This document shows positions 20,801 to 31,655 of a DNA stretch of 64,000 bases, in pieces. The notes under the pieces were generated by a model. The model searched no databases. It was not told the DNA's origin and worked only from the letters and a program-made list of their open reading frames with translations. Source of the stretch: Nigrospora sphaerica (taxonomy: Eukaryota; Ascomycota; Sordariomycetes; Amphisphaeriales; Apiosporaceae); NCBI GenBank assembly GCA_018287875.1, contig JAGVVL010000017.1, positions 806,001-870,000 of the forward strand, given 5' to 3'. The stretch's first letter is position 1, and the number at the start of each line of letters is the position of its first letter. The position numbers and the translations under genes were made by a program.

Positions 20801-23800
20801 TGCCGATGAGCCGCAACTGAACGGACGACGTGGCTTCGCTCGGCCGAACGTTCCCAGGCCACGACGGCTGCCGCGCTGCTGTGTCGCCCTTGGGTTCATC
20901 TCAGCAGTCCACGCCATTCGCCGGAGCCCCCCCCCCCCCAGAACGCGCTGCAGATGAGTCGAGTCGCAGGCGCCGTGGCTCGGCCATGGCCCGTTTCGTG
21001 CCCTGTCAGTTTTATCTTTTACTCCCCACCACCCGTCATGTTTGCGCCATTGAGATGATTTCGCTGCTTCTCCTCATCACTTTCTCCTCGGCGGCCCCCC
21101 TCCCCCCAATACGTTGTCACAGGTCCGCTGGCAAAGTTTAAATCCGTATAGGTATAGCAGGCACCGACTTCGATTGGATTCGGCTCATCTAAGGGGGTCT
21201 GTACCGGTATGGGGGCTTTTGATATCTCGGAGAAGACAGGGCAGTTGATTGGAAAGGAGTCGCCGTGCTAGTCCGCCTGTCCTCTCCGGTCTCTTCCTTC
21301 CGGAGCCTGGGATATTCGAACTTGAGGCAAGGTGATGGTGTGGCACACTGGGCTTGTTTGACGTGACGACTTCTACCCCCCCTCTCCCTACGGAAAACCA
21401 ACCTGGCACTCCACTCGACTCCGTTCCCGATGTCAGTCCGCGGACAAGCTGTCAAACCAGGGCAAAGGCCGCGGGAATTGAGGCCTGACTGGTGAATTCG
21501 AATTATCCACCACATGTTCATTGGGCTTCGATGAAAATTTCACACGTCCGATACACACCGGGGCAAAAAGCTGGCAGGGTCCAGGGCTTCGACCCATTGT
21601 GCGGCCACACCCATACGACACTCCCCCCCCTTCTTTTAGCCCCCCTACTGGCTGCCTCTCCCCCCCTCTCTCTTCACGGCAGGGGCCAAGGTCATACCTG
21701 ACCCGATCGGCCCAAGGAGTTGAGGCTACATGCCACTCTCGTGTTGCCCGGTTGGTCTTGCCGGTACCCAGGACGAGAGCAGCAAGTCATTGGCGAGTCA
21801 CTGGACACAAAGATGCTGCGAGGCTGTCACACCGCAGCTGTTCTGGCGGGACGCGTGAGAACTTAGAATGCTGACACCGGTTCGCCATACGCCTGCCTTA
21901 TCTTTTACGATAAAACGTGTTTGCGACTCTGTATCGCGGGCAGCCACAGGGCTTTCGTCGGATGAGCATCCATGCACGTGTTGGGGGCCGGGCATGGATT
22001 TTCCGTCGTCATTTTTGACCGGATGCGCCTCTCGGCGCCACGGAGCCTTCAGCCATGGCTCCGACATCCGTCTGCCCGGGGAGGGGCAAAGGCGGAGAAA
22101 AGGAGTCGAGGCGGGAAAGACAGACGGACACTCGGCGTTCCAGCCGCTTCTGGGGCAAGTGAGCAACTGACAGCACATCGTAACCACAAAACGGACAAGG
22201 CTCGGCCGCATGGCCAGTAACTACAAGCGGGATCTGCCCCCCCCTCCTGCTACCGGGTGTGACAGAGGAAGCGGATGTGGATTCCGCTTCGCGTCTTCTA
22301 TTACAACGCACGTCCGGCGCCGCTGGCGCGACGGTAGACTGTAGCCAATGGAGGCATGCAGCGCGCGATGGCGGCACTCGCGGCCGCCCTTGAAGATGTC
22401 CACTAGGAGGGGGAGGCCCCCAGACGGGCCAGGGGCCAGGGCGGGCGACCGTAGTGGCAGCGCCTCTGTCCATCCTCATACCCGCGCCCACACTGGCTCG
22501 CAAGGATTCATCGCCCCGAGCCGTAGGCCGTTTGGCCCATCATAGAAGTTCAAGCCGTAAGAAGAGGCAGGTCGTCAGCTTCTCCGAGGATAGGAGAAGC
22601 CCGACTAACACCTTCATCGAATACAGAGTACAGCAAAGCGACAGTTGTGTGCTTTCCGTGTGCTTGTGATTCCCCGCGTCAGCCAGGGTCGAGTTTTCCG
22701 CCGGGGGGCGGCTTACGGGCTCGAGCAAACGGGCGCCCAGCGCCCCTGGACTCGCCCTGCCTGTAGGGGAAGCGAGAGAGGGATTAGGGATACATGATGC
22801 CCCCCCCCTCTTATCAGCTGGCCCGCCATGGTCACATTCTCGGACGGACAAACAGACCGAGAGACAGAGACTGGTTAGGTAAGCAACAACGCGAGCATAG
22901 GAAAAGGTTCTAAGGACGAGGCTCGCCGAATGGCCCAAACTTCCACGGACGGGTGGGGATACAGGGCATGGGGACGGAAGGGGAGCATTGATCACGTCAA
23001 TGGGAAGGCCCGAGGCCCATCACGCGAACACAGCGTGGCGCAGGTGCTGCACACTGTTTTTTTGATCCATCGGCTGCGGGTCATCGCCCCCACGTCCACC
23101 CCGCACACAGTGCCGACCCACTACCTGCACGTACGATGATTTGGTGACAAGGGATCCTTACCTCCATTCGAGGTTGCGTAATGTACCTACGCCAGTATCC
23201 GTCTGGGGATGCGCCTGCCCGCCCTAGCGTGTGCCTGCCTGCCCTGTATGTGAGGTAGCTCGTGACGCGATTTCGCCTCAACATCGTCCGCCCAGCCTGG
23301 TCATCGTTCACCTTTGCCTTTCCCCCCAAATCCCGCCTGCCGCCTCCCCTTCGCCGCTCTTCTGGTGCCTGTCCTCTCCGTCCTGCCGTCCGTGGAATCC
23401 ACCCACCCACCCGTTCTATCTCCATCCGCACGTGTTCGTGAAGGCGCCAGCCTCCCTGCCGCCTCGCTTGTCGCCCGCGCTCTGAGAAACACTCCCCCCA
23501 CCGTTGCTGAACCGTAGCCGCGCAGAGGCCAAGCCCGTTGACCGAGCACTTCACGTACCGGTGGCCCAGACGTCCCGGGGCCAAGTCCCACGCCACGACC
23601 TGCTCTTTCAGCCCGTCGCGCGTTAAGTGTGCCAGGCCCAGTGGGCACTGCAGCCTCTTCCGCCCGTCCCCGTCCATTATTTTCCCCGGCTCAGCCCCGT
23701 CGTACCCTGAACCCCCGTAGGTGAGGTGGTCAAGGCCCCGTCCCTTCCCTGGCTCGTACACCGAGGCAACATCATCAACCCTGGGACAGGGCGTACGGAA

Positions 23801-24212
23801 GCTTGACGCTGCTGCCCGGGGCGCGTCCTCGTCCCCATCGCTATTCTCTCCTCGTCGGCCTCGGCGCCGCTTGCGTCCCATCGCCAGCTGGTCCAGCGAG
23901 ACCTCGTCAGGGTTTGCGGATACCCAACCCCGCCGACGCAAGGCGCGCGCATGCGCTTTGCTGTGTACTCGGTTCGGAGTCGCCTCGCATCCTCATCTCG
24001 CGTCTCACCTTTCGCGCGCCACTTTCATCCGGCCCGCCGGGGTTCGAAGCGTTGGTGAATACCATCCTCCCACTTCATCTTGTATCAGGACTTGCCTCGG
24101 CAACACATTCCGTCAGCGCAACGGCGTGATTGCTACTTCAACATTGTCAACTCGTATCGCTGCCTGAAGTGACATACAAGTAGGAGGGGGCCACGAGAGG
24201 CCAGAACTTGGG
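17876..24212. other. 6.3-kb gene-free stretch
   Basis: Both strands carry many overlapping open frames (largest on the minus strand at 23081-23941), but all are low-complexity, Arg/Gly/Pro-rich and without domains, and none joins to neighbours through sensible introns. C runs occur near 20931-20939 and 22800-22808. The right part, pyrimidine-rich from about 23300, may hold a long leader or promoter of the F-box gene. Confidence 0.45.
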
Positions 24213-25742
24213 ATGGCCACCGCCCGGGATCCTGACTCGCCCTCCCTCGCCTCCCAGGCCCAGAATCCGGCCGTCTTGACCGCGGCCGCCCGCGCCGCCC
24301 CTCCGCCCAATGCGGCATGCTCACCCGCCTCGTCACCTCGGACGGCCCCTTCGTCCGCCAGCCGCCAAGGGACCACGCGATCGAAGCGCCCAGGGCCTAG
24401 CGATGCCCAATCTCCATCCCAGACCACCATCTCACCCCCGATGGCCAAGAGGCCGCATGCTTCTAGCCCGCAGCACGGCCAAGCGGATTTCGGCGACCAG
24501 GACCACGCCCGACTCGGTCAAAGCGAGCACAGCGCAACCGAAGCAGCCGGAAGGTCATCTCGCGTGGCGGCCGGGACCAAAATGGGCATAGCCGTCGACA
24601 ACGTGTCGACAACGCCGTACCTTGACGTCGCAAGCCCCTCGGCGCAGCCCGTGGTCTCTGAAGATATGCATGCGACATTGACATCACCTGATGGAAATGG
24701 CGCGCAGTCACGTCGAGACGTGCTCACGATGATGGACTCGCCCTCGGCTATTACGCTGGTGGAGGACATGGCACATGGATGGCACCAGAGATCAAGCTTC
24801 GACTTGCTGCCTAACGAGGTACTCACGCATATTCTCAGCTTCCTTGACGTTTGTGATCTCCTGGCCACGTCTAGGGTAAGTTGGTCTCGCTCTGCAGGAT
24901 GCTTTTGCAACGAGGTCAAGTTACCAGCGACCCCTTCTCATGATTTGGGGGGGTTTGCTGAACCCCCCTCAAAGGACCAGTTTGTCCACTTTGCCGGTCC
25001 CCTTGTGCCTGGTCTGCGCGCGCTATCCTCACACTCAAATCCTCGCTCAGTTTTGTTTGAGGTTCCTTTTCCTCCGAGTGCCGTGAGCTGTATGAAACAA
25101 TGACGTTTCCCACCGTTCGCCTTGTGTGAGACTAACAGCCGTTCCTCTCTCTGATACCCATTACCACGCCCTTCGTCTGCAGGCTGGTTCGAGGGAGTCT
25201 TATTGACTTGATAGCAGACGAACCACCACCTGCGTGCTCTCTCCCGGGACCCGCTCCTCCACCACTTGCGGCTGCAGCACGCTCGGGCGTCGCTGACGCC
25301 GCTGCTCTTCTCGCCCAGCCGGCCGACGCTACGTGACCTCATCGCACGGCACATCTTTCTCACGCACACGACGCAGATCTCGCGGCGGCTAGCGCGCAGC
25401 TTGGTGGCGATCCGGCTGTCGCGGCGGCTGCCTCTACGCCCATCGGCCGAGACGCTGGTGCAGCGCGGCGTGCTGCCCGAGGAGTGCGTCGAGGGAACCG
25501 TGGCGCCAGGCCTCGTCGCCAAGCGCCGCGCCGTCGAGCGCGAGAAGCTCAAGGACGGGCTGCGCCGCTGGGTCGGCGGCGTCTGGCGCGGCGAGGTCCG
25601 CGAGCGCGCCGAGGGCGTCAAGAAATCGGAGGAGAAAGCTGGCGTCGGCCGCGTCTGGCGTCTCAAGCGCTTCTGGGAGCGCGTCGGCCACGGCAGCGGC
25701 GCGGGCGCCAATACCCGGGCCGGACTGAACGCCACGGGTTGA
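24213..25742 (+). CDS. F-box protein with RPEL-like motif
   Basis: Two exons, 24213-24875 and 25218-25742, phase 0, 395 aa. Residues 1-190 are low-complexity Ala/Pro/Ser. The F-box starts near residue 197 (SFDLLPNEVLTHILSFLDVC) and runs across the splice junction into TNHHLRALSRDPLLHHLRL, so the 342-nt intron interrupts the domain and its removal is required. A C-terminal segment reads LRPSAETLVQRGVLPEE, matching the RPEL repeat that binds actin in other proteins. A Lys/Arg/Trp-rich tail follows. F-box proteins bring substrates to SCF ubiquitin ligases through Skp1; the substrate is unknown. The start codon is the first clear in-frame ATG; an earlier exon cannot be ruled out. Confidence 0.82.
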
Positions 25743-26698
25743 GAAGCAAGGGCGAGAGCAGGTCTGCTTGGGTCCTTCCCCCCACTTTACCCTCCAACGA
25801 TGGCGGAATGATATATGTATGATAATGACACACTGCAGGACGAGGAACGAAACTGGAAGCGCGACGGGAAACGGCCGTCATTGGTAATTTTGGATGGACG
25901 AAATGGCATCTCAGGGCTGAGGATTTTCCTTTTTGTAAATTATGTATGGCGGGGAGAGGGACGCAAATGCGTGGCGGGCCCCGGCCGCTCCAGACGTGGT
26001 TTTGCTTGGTCGGTCGACCCCTTTATCGCCAGGGCTGTCTGTATTTGTAGGTTTCTTAGGAGTTATTGACATATCACGAGCTTAGCAAACAAGGCGCGCG
26101 GGTGGTCTTGACGTTTTGTCCTTGCGCCATTGTGATGGATTCCGCTTCACCACCCCGGCGCGCCCCTCCATGCGGGCTCAATAGCTGACAGCAGCGACTC
26201 CGGGGTGTGTGTAGACGTTTGATGGCCCTGGGCTCTGTCATCCAATCCAATATATACACAGGCCCCCTCTGGCTAGGTGGTGCCGGTCCTGCCCCCTCCC
26301 CTGGCGGCGTGGTAAAAACGGATGCCAAAGAGGTAAAAACCCCCCACCTCCATGGTAACCCACCTCCTGGGGTGCAACTACTGCTTCTTGGAGATGAAAG
26401 AAATGCAAACGCCGCGCTTCCTGATGCTGTCCGGTCCTGGGCGTTCTTGGCGCACCGACGGGCCGGAGAAGGGGTCTGGCGGCCAAAGACTGTTCCGCCC
26501 CGTGCTCGTGCTCGTGGCTAAATCGCTGTTGCTTCGCTTGCGTCCGAGTTCCTTGCCCCACCGCATCGGGTTCGGAGGTAGGTCCACCAGCACGCAGGTT
26601 CCACGGGCCTTTCCGAAGCGTAATCGGGCGCCCGGTCACGCGGACAGGCCGGCTCCGGGGCCCGCGACTGGCGCCTAACGACGGGGCCCCCCGCTGGC
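25743..26698. other. Convergent intergenic stretch
   Basis: Between the F-box gene and the ZNF830-like gene. No coding signal; presumed 3'UTRs. Confidence 0.5.
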
Positions 26699-27937
26699 CT
26701 ACGCGCGAAAGCGGAAGCCGTCGTCCCAATCCTCGTCGTCGTCGTCGTCGTCGTCTTCGTCGTCGCTCTCGCCCTCGGCGCGCGTCGCGGCGCCCTGGTT
26801 TTCCTTGTCGGCCACGGCGCCGGCCGTCCCCGTGGCCGCCGCCGTTGTGGGTGCCTTGCCGGCCCCCGGAGGCGCGGCAGCGCCGGCGTTGGCGTTGGCG
26901 CCGGCACGCTGGTGGGCCAGGCGTAGGGCCTCGCGGCGAGCCTTGAGGCGGCGCACGCGCGACTCGAGCTCCTCCATCTCGGCGAACTCGTCCTCGAGGG
27001 CGCGCGTAGCGTCCTCGCGCTCGTCGGCCAGCTGGGCGTCTGACAGCAGCTTGCGCCGCTCGTGCTCCTCGTCGGCCGACTTGGCCGCCACCTGCTCCGC
27101 CGTCAGCGCCGGCGCCGCGATGGTGGCAGGCCCGCTGAACAGCGCCGCAGCCGAGGATCTCGGCTGCGGCACCGCCGAGGGCGGCGGCGGCGTCGCCTCG
27201 GCGGCGTCGGCGACCTCGGCTTCGAAGGCCGCCCACTCGGCCTCGTCGACGGTGCGGGCGGCCGGCGGGCCGTCGGGGGTCGGAGGCGTGGCCCCCCGCG
27301 CCGCGGCGGCGATGCGCTGCTCCGTCGCGGGGTTGGGCGTCAAGGCCGATTCTGACCCCGACGTGGCGAGCGGTGACCGCACGTGGGCGTTGGCCAGGCG
27401 CGGCGTCGAGTTCTGGGACCCCTCGCCCAGCGACGGCGTCGCCGGCCGCGACGGAATGGCGAGCTCCACGCCGTGCGCGGGCGTGCCCGACTGCTGGCGG
27501 CTCAGGACGGGCGGGGTCGTCGTGCCGCCCGGTGCCGATGGTGGTGGTGCTGTGGCGGCGGGCGCCGCCACCATGTCGGTCCGGCTTCTCTTCTTACGGA
27601 CGGAGTCCTCGGCGGCGGTGGGAGCGTCGTCGCCCATTTCCTCGTCGTCGACGGCGGCGTCGTCGAGTTTCCGCTTGTGGTTCGACGCCGGGCCGGGCGG
27701 TAGCTGTGATTGGGATTGCGGTTGCTGTTGTTGCTGCTGCTGTTGCGGCGGCTGGAGAGCGGCCTGCTTAGTGCGGTGGCCGGCGGACCGTATGTGACCG
27801 TCCCAGAGGGTCTCGGACTTGATGGTCTCGTGGCAGAGCTTGCAAAGTAGCTTGCCGGCGTCGCTGTAGGCGGCGTAAGGGTGCTCGATGCGGTTGGCGG
27901 CACGGTGGGCGCGCAAGAGGGCGCGGGCGTCGGCCAT
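26699..27937 (-). CDS. ZNF830/CCDC16-like zinc-finger coiled-coil protein
   Basis: Intronless, 412 aa. A C2H2 finger lies at residues 32-54 (LCKLCHETIKSETLWDGHI then H), of the matrin/U1-like type found in ZNF830 and other RNA-linked proteins. Next come an eight-Gln tract, a disordered Pro/Ala/Ser region, an acidic WAAFEAEVADA patch, a coiled coil at about residues 285-350 (EMEELESRVRRLKARREAL), and an acidic C-terminus with an Asp run before DWDDGFRFRA. The finger, WAAFE patch, coiled coil and EDWDDGFR-type end are the ZNF830/CCDC16 layout. Animal ZNF830 associates with the spliceosome and is needed for genome stability; a role in splicing is inferred here. Confidence 0.85.
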   Translation of the reverse strand: MADARALLRAHRAANRIEHPYAAYSDAGKLLCKLCHETIKSETLWDGHIRSAGHRTKQAALQPPQQQQQQQQPQSQSQLPPGPASNHKRKLDDAAVDDEEMGDDAPTAAEDSVRKKRSRTDMVAAPAATAPPPSAPGGTTTPPVLSRQQSGTPAHGVELAIPSRPATPSLGEGSQNSTPRLANAHVRSPLATSGSESALTPNPATEQRIAAAARGATPPTPDGPPAARTVDEAEWAAFEAEVADAAEATPPPPSAVPQPRSSAAALFSGPATIAAPALTAEQVAAKSADEEHERRKLLSDAQLADEREDATRALEDEFAEMEELESRVRRLKARREALRLAHQRAGANANAGAAAPPGAGKAPTTAAATGTAGAVADKENQGAATRAEGESDDEDDDDDDDEDWDDGFRFRA

Positions 27938-29398
27938 GCTGGCAGCGGCGGTGTCGTCGTCGTCGTCGTCTTCTGCTGCAGCAGGGTCCGGTGGGTTCGT
28001 ATGCTGATCTGTACGTCACCGCCACGGGAGCTGGGGAGTGGGAATTCGGGCAAGCGGCGGCGCGTGATCCAAGGCTCTGACGAAACGTCGAATTGGTTCA
28101 GGGTCAGGCAAGGGGTCAATTGGGGCGCGTGAGTGAGGGTCTCTGTCTTTTTCTCCCACGGTCGTTGGCGCTCGTCCCGGATTGTTTATGGGGTCTCGCG
28201 ATGCCGGTTGTGGCTCAGCAGCAGATGGAGCAGATGGTTGCTATGACGGCGGATGAGGCGGTGGGCGGGTGGGCGGGACCTGAGCCGAGGCCATGTCAAA
28301 TCAGCACCGCGGAAAGCGACGCATCGTTGCTGGATCAGGTAACGAGCTGCCCCTGCCTTGGCTGAGCTAAGCATACAGTACTGTGCATTCGTACGGAGTA
28401 CTTGGCAAATGGGTCTATCGATAAAGCGCTTTAGGTGAGTAGTACGGGGTAGGGGACCTCCAAAGTACATCACTTATTAGTACAGCTACCTAAAGTCGCT
28501 CCATGCCAGCCGTGCCTATCCTGATATGGATGCTGAATGGCCAAGCTAACTAGCGCCCCAGCTACCGAGTATCGTATCCCCCCGCAGAGCAGTGATGCAG
28601 CAGCCGCTACCCAAGGAACTGGGACTACCGCCGTAGTCTGCTACTTGTGATCGATTTGGCCGTCCAGATCCGCCCGCCGTTCTCACGGTCTCATTCCATG
28701 CAACCTCATCTCGTCTCGGTCAGAGCCCATTCCCAACTTGCATCGACGCAGGTATTTCCGTACTGCTAGTGTCGGCCAGTCGCCCCCATCATGTTGCTTT
28801 CCGTCGGCACTATCACGTCTATATCCCTTAAGCGAACCTGATTGCCTGCCAAGCATGCACGATGCCTTTACCCCAGCTTAACGACCCTGTAGGCGTTCCG
28901 AGGTGGGTGTGTAAGGCCTGCATTAACTGCGGGCCCTTATCAGGCTGCTGACATGTGCCCAGCAGCCGGTTTGCACTCCTCCCTAGCAACTGGGCAATGT
29001 CGCGGCCGCCTTACAGCAATCACCGTGGAGGCGAGGGGTTCGTTCTTCCCAGTAGAGACCCGCATGACCCCGCTGCGTCTCACTTGCATCATAGCATTCT
29101 TGGCTGGGCGGGTGAGTTGCGCAAGGAGCCAGTCATACTCCCTGAGCCTCCATAGGGGGTTGGAGGTTGGGGTTAACGACATGCTGGCACCCGTCAGCAT
29201 GGGAATCCTTGGCTCCTGTCGCGATGCCTTCTCGTCGCAAGGAGTGGGCTCAAGTCGGGTAGGATGAGCTACCGATGGGCTGCTCCCCAAGAAACCCTCC
29301 TTGGTTATCAGAGGAGCCCCTCACCCGGATTTAAGTCACGAATATGGCACGCTAAGGATCCCGCGTCCACGCCGCGGTGTTGGTACCGGCCCGAAGGA
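27938..29398. other. Divergent promoter region, no gene seen
   Basis: About 1.5 kb between the ZNF830-like gene (-) and the acyltransferase gene (+). GTC/GTCGTC triplet repeats near 27953-27972 lie in the leader of the minus-strand gene. No coding region is supported. Confidence 0.5.
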
Positions 29399-29405
29399 TA
29401 TATAT
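29399..29405 (+). promoter_or_regulatory. TATA box of the acyltransferase gene
   Basis: TATATAT, 109 bases upstream of the ATG at 29508. It makes a single-exon transcript plausible and argues against a missing upstream coding exon. Confidence 0.5.
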
Positions 29406-29507
29406 GTGAGATAAGCCCACGCTGGGTCATGCAGATGCCAACGATCGCCGGGCCTTTCACTTGCGCATAGTTGAACGACCCTTAAGCCAGTGCCCGTCAA
29501 CCAATAC

Positions 29508-30914
29508 ATGATGCCTTCCGCGTACGCTCGCCAGATCCCCGAGGCTACCCTGCTGGAAAAGGCGGGGCCCAAGGGGTACATTCGCCTCATGTTTCCCATG
29601 GAGCTTCCAGACGGGTACGACATGGAAGAGTGCTTTGCCATCCTCCAGGCCGGATTCCAGGCGACGCAGGAACGCATTCCTTCACTCAAGTGCGAAGGAG
29701 TGCCCGACACCGAGGCCAAACAAGCTGGCGTCTTGCGGCTCCAGGAGGCCCATGACTTGGATGCCCTCGTGTGCAAAGACCTCCGAGAACCGGGCGCATT
29801 CGCCCACAGCTTTTCCGAGATGAAATCCAAACGCTTCCCCGTGGCTGGCTTTCCCGGCGACCTGCTTTGGCGTCGTTTTACATGGCCAACACCGGGTGAG
29901 CGACTTCCCGTCATCGCGGCGCAGGCCAACTTTATCTCCGGGGGCGTCTTGCTCGCTATTTGCGGCTACCACGTCTTTTCCGACGCGAACACGTACTACA
30001 CGTGGATGGAGACGTGGGCCGAGGAGTGTCGTCGCGCCCAGGGGATCGAACACGGGGCGCGCGTCGACATCCCCGACGCGTTCTTCACCGATCGCGAGCG
30101 GGTCATGAAGCCGTCGGGACGAAACGCCGGGCGGGTCCAGGACCACGAGGAGTATGTGGTGCTGCCCTTCACGCCGGAGGGCATGCCGGATAAGATGCTC
30201 TCGCGCGAGCACGTGGGCCAAGTCTTTGCCTTCTCGGCCGAGAGCCTCACGCGGCTCAAGGCGGACGCCGCCCCCGCCCATGCGACGCAACCCACCGACG
30301 TGCCGTGGATATCAACCACGGATGCCCTGACGGCGCTGATGTGGCGTTCCGTTCTTGTGGCCCAGATAGCACCCGAGGAACTGGAGGGGGACCCCGTGTC
30401 GATCGCGAGCCTAGCCGCCGATGCCCGTCTCGGCCGAACGGACCCGCCTGTCCACCCACGGACGCTGGGAAACTGGCTCTGCTGGCGGCAAGCCACGTTT
30501 CCGGTGCGCGCCATGCTCTCATCCTCCAGCCTAGCGGATCTCGCCTGTGCTGTCCGCCAAGCGACAAAGAAGCTCAACGATCAGTTCGCCGACGACCTAA
30601 TAACCATGTTTGAGGACGTCGAGGACGTCGGTCGCGTCGTCGCGACGGCCTTCCTCGACGCCCCGGGCAAGGGCTTCGTGCAGACGACGTGGAGCCAGCT
30701 CACCGTCTGCAACCTCGCGTGGGGACCTAAGCTGGGTGAGCACATCCTGGCGGTACGATCGCCGGATATCGGCGTCATCAACGGCGGTTCGGTGGTCTTG
30801 CCCCCTCTCCCAGACGGCGGCATCGAATGCCTGCTCGGCGTCGAGGCTAAGGGCCTGGCGCGGCTCCTCAGCGACCCATTGCTGGCCACGTACGCCACGC
30901 CAATCACCATGTAG
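29508..30914 (+). CDS. BAHD/Tri101-like acyl-CoA acyltransferase
   Basis: Single exon, 468 aa, of the transferase family PF02458 that includes trichothecene 3-O-acetyltransferase Tri101. The catalytic HxxxD motif is intact at residues 155-159 (GYHVFSDANTYY). The later structural motif, usually DFGWG, reads NLAWG, followed by GPKLG; the Asp is replaced by Asn and Phe by Leu. The end has GGIECLLGVEAKGLARLLSD, like other fungal members. These cytosolic enzymes move acetyl or larger acyl groups from CoA to hydroxyls or amines of metabolites. No biosynthetic core enzyme lies nearby, so it could be detoxifying rather than biosynthetic. The frame extends 18 bases further upstream without ATG; 29508 and 29511 are adjacent Mets. 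Confidence 0.88.
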   Translation: MMPSAYARQIPEATLLEKAGPKGYIRLMFPMELPDGYDMEECFAILQAGFQATQERIPSLKCEGVPDTEAKQAGVLRLQEAHDLDALVCKDLREPGAFAHSFSEMKSKRFPVAGFPGDLLWRRFTWPTPGERLPVIAAQANFISGGVLLAICGYHVFSDANTYYTWMETWAEECRRAQGIEHGARVDIPDAFFTDRERVMKPSGRNAGRVQDHEEYVVLPFTPEGMPDKMLSREHVGQVFAFSAESLTRLKADAAPAHATQPTDVPWISTTDALTALMWRSVLVAQIAPEELEGDPVSIASLAADARLGRTDPPVHPRTLGNWLCWRQATFPVRAMLSSSSLADLACAVRQATKKLNDQFADDLITMFEDVEDVGRVVATAFLDAPGKGFVQTTWSQLTVCNLAWGPKLGEHILAVRSPDIGVINGGSVVLPPLPDGGIECLLGVEAKGLARLLSDPLLATYATPITM

Positions 30915-31655
30915 ATACCGATGCGTCTAGAAACCGGGATAGCTGAGGAGGCACATGGAATGGTGTAGATTGCTGGGATACATGTGGATGAATGCGGAGG
31001 GAAGGGCCACCAACTTCAGATGAAGGCGGGGGAAATCAAGGATCCATGAGTGATGTCATTAGGGCCGAACGAAAGTGATGGCAACCTACATGCAGTATAT
31101 CTGTCAGGGAACAGAATAATATTCAGGGTGCAAGTGGGCATGGGGTATTATGCCACCATGCTCCAGGGAGTTCAATGTGGAATGGAAGCTACGAAACAAG
31201 AACAGTGGCAGCTGGAAAAGGCACATGGTGATGAGGCTCTTTTGCTAGGCGGTTAACTAACGACCCCTGGTCCTCCACCAAGAACTGCGGATTCTCTTCC
31301 GCCCCACTATCCGTGCTTGGGCTCCCCACGCAGCAAGCAATCCATTTCATCGCATCCATTCCCGAGCTTTCCAGTCTGCCAGTTTCCCACGACGCGACGC
31401 ATGAGCCGACAAGCCTTTTGCCACCCGGGCTTCGCGACAGCCTTGTGTCCCGCATGTCGATCGCCTGCCTTGTCTGTCGCTTCCCCCACGCCGACCAACA
31501 ATCCCACGAAGCTTCCCCCCGGGGCCCTCGTCCGCGTCACCACGCGTCGCCGTGCAATTGACGGCCGCTCACCACGACCGCCTCGGTGATCCGTCGCCGA
31601 GCTCCCCGGTAGCAGCAGGCCGACACCACCACCGCCGCCACCCCGCATCGCCGCG
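30915..31655. other. Intergenic, no gene seen
   Basis: Between two plus-strand genes. The right half is C-rich and probably carries the MED7 promoter and leader. Confidence 0.5.

Noticed and set aside
23081..23941. 286-codon minus-strand frame
   Set aside because: Arg/Gly-rich throughout, no domain, overlaps competing frames in all phases, and lies in pyrimidine-rich leader-like DNA of the F-box gene.
29340..29507. Upstream coding exon for the acyltransferase
   Set aside because: A GTGAGA donor-like site near 29406 and an acceptor near 29490 exist, but no ATG-led frame joins in phase and the TATA box lies within the supposed exon.
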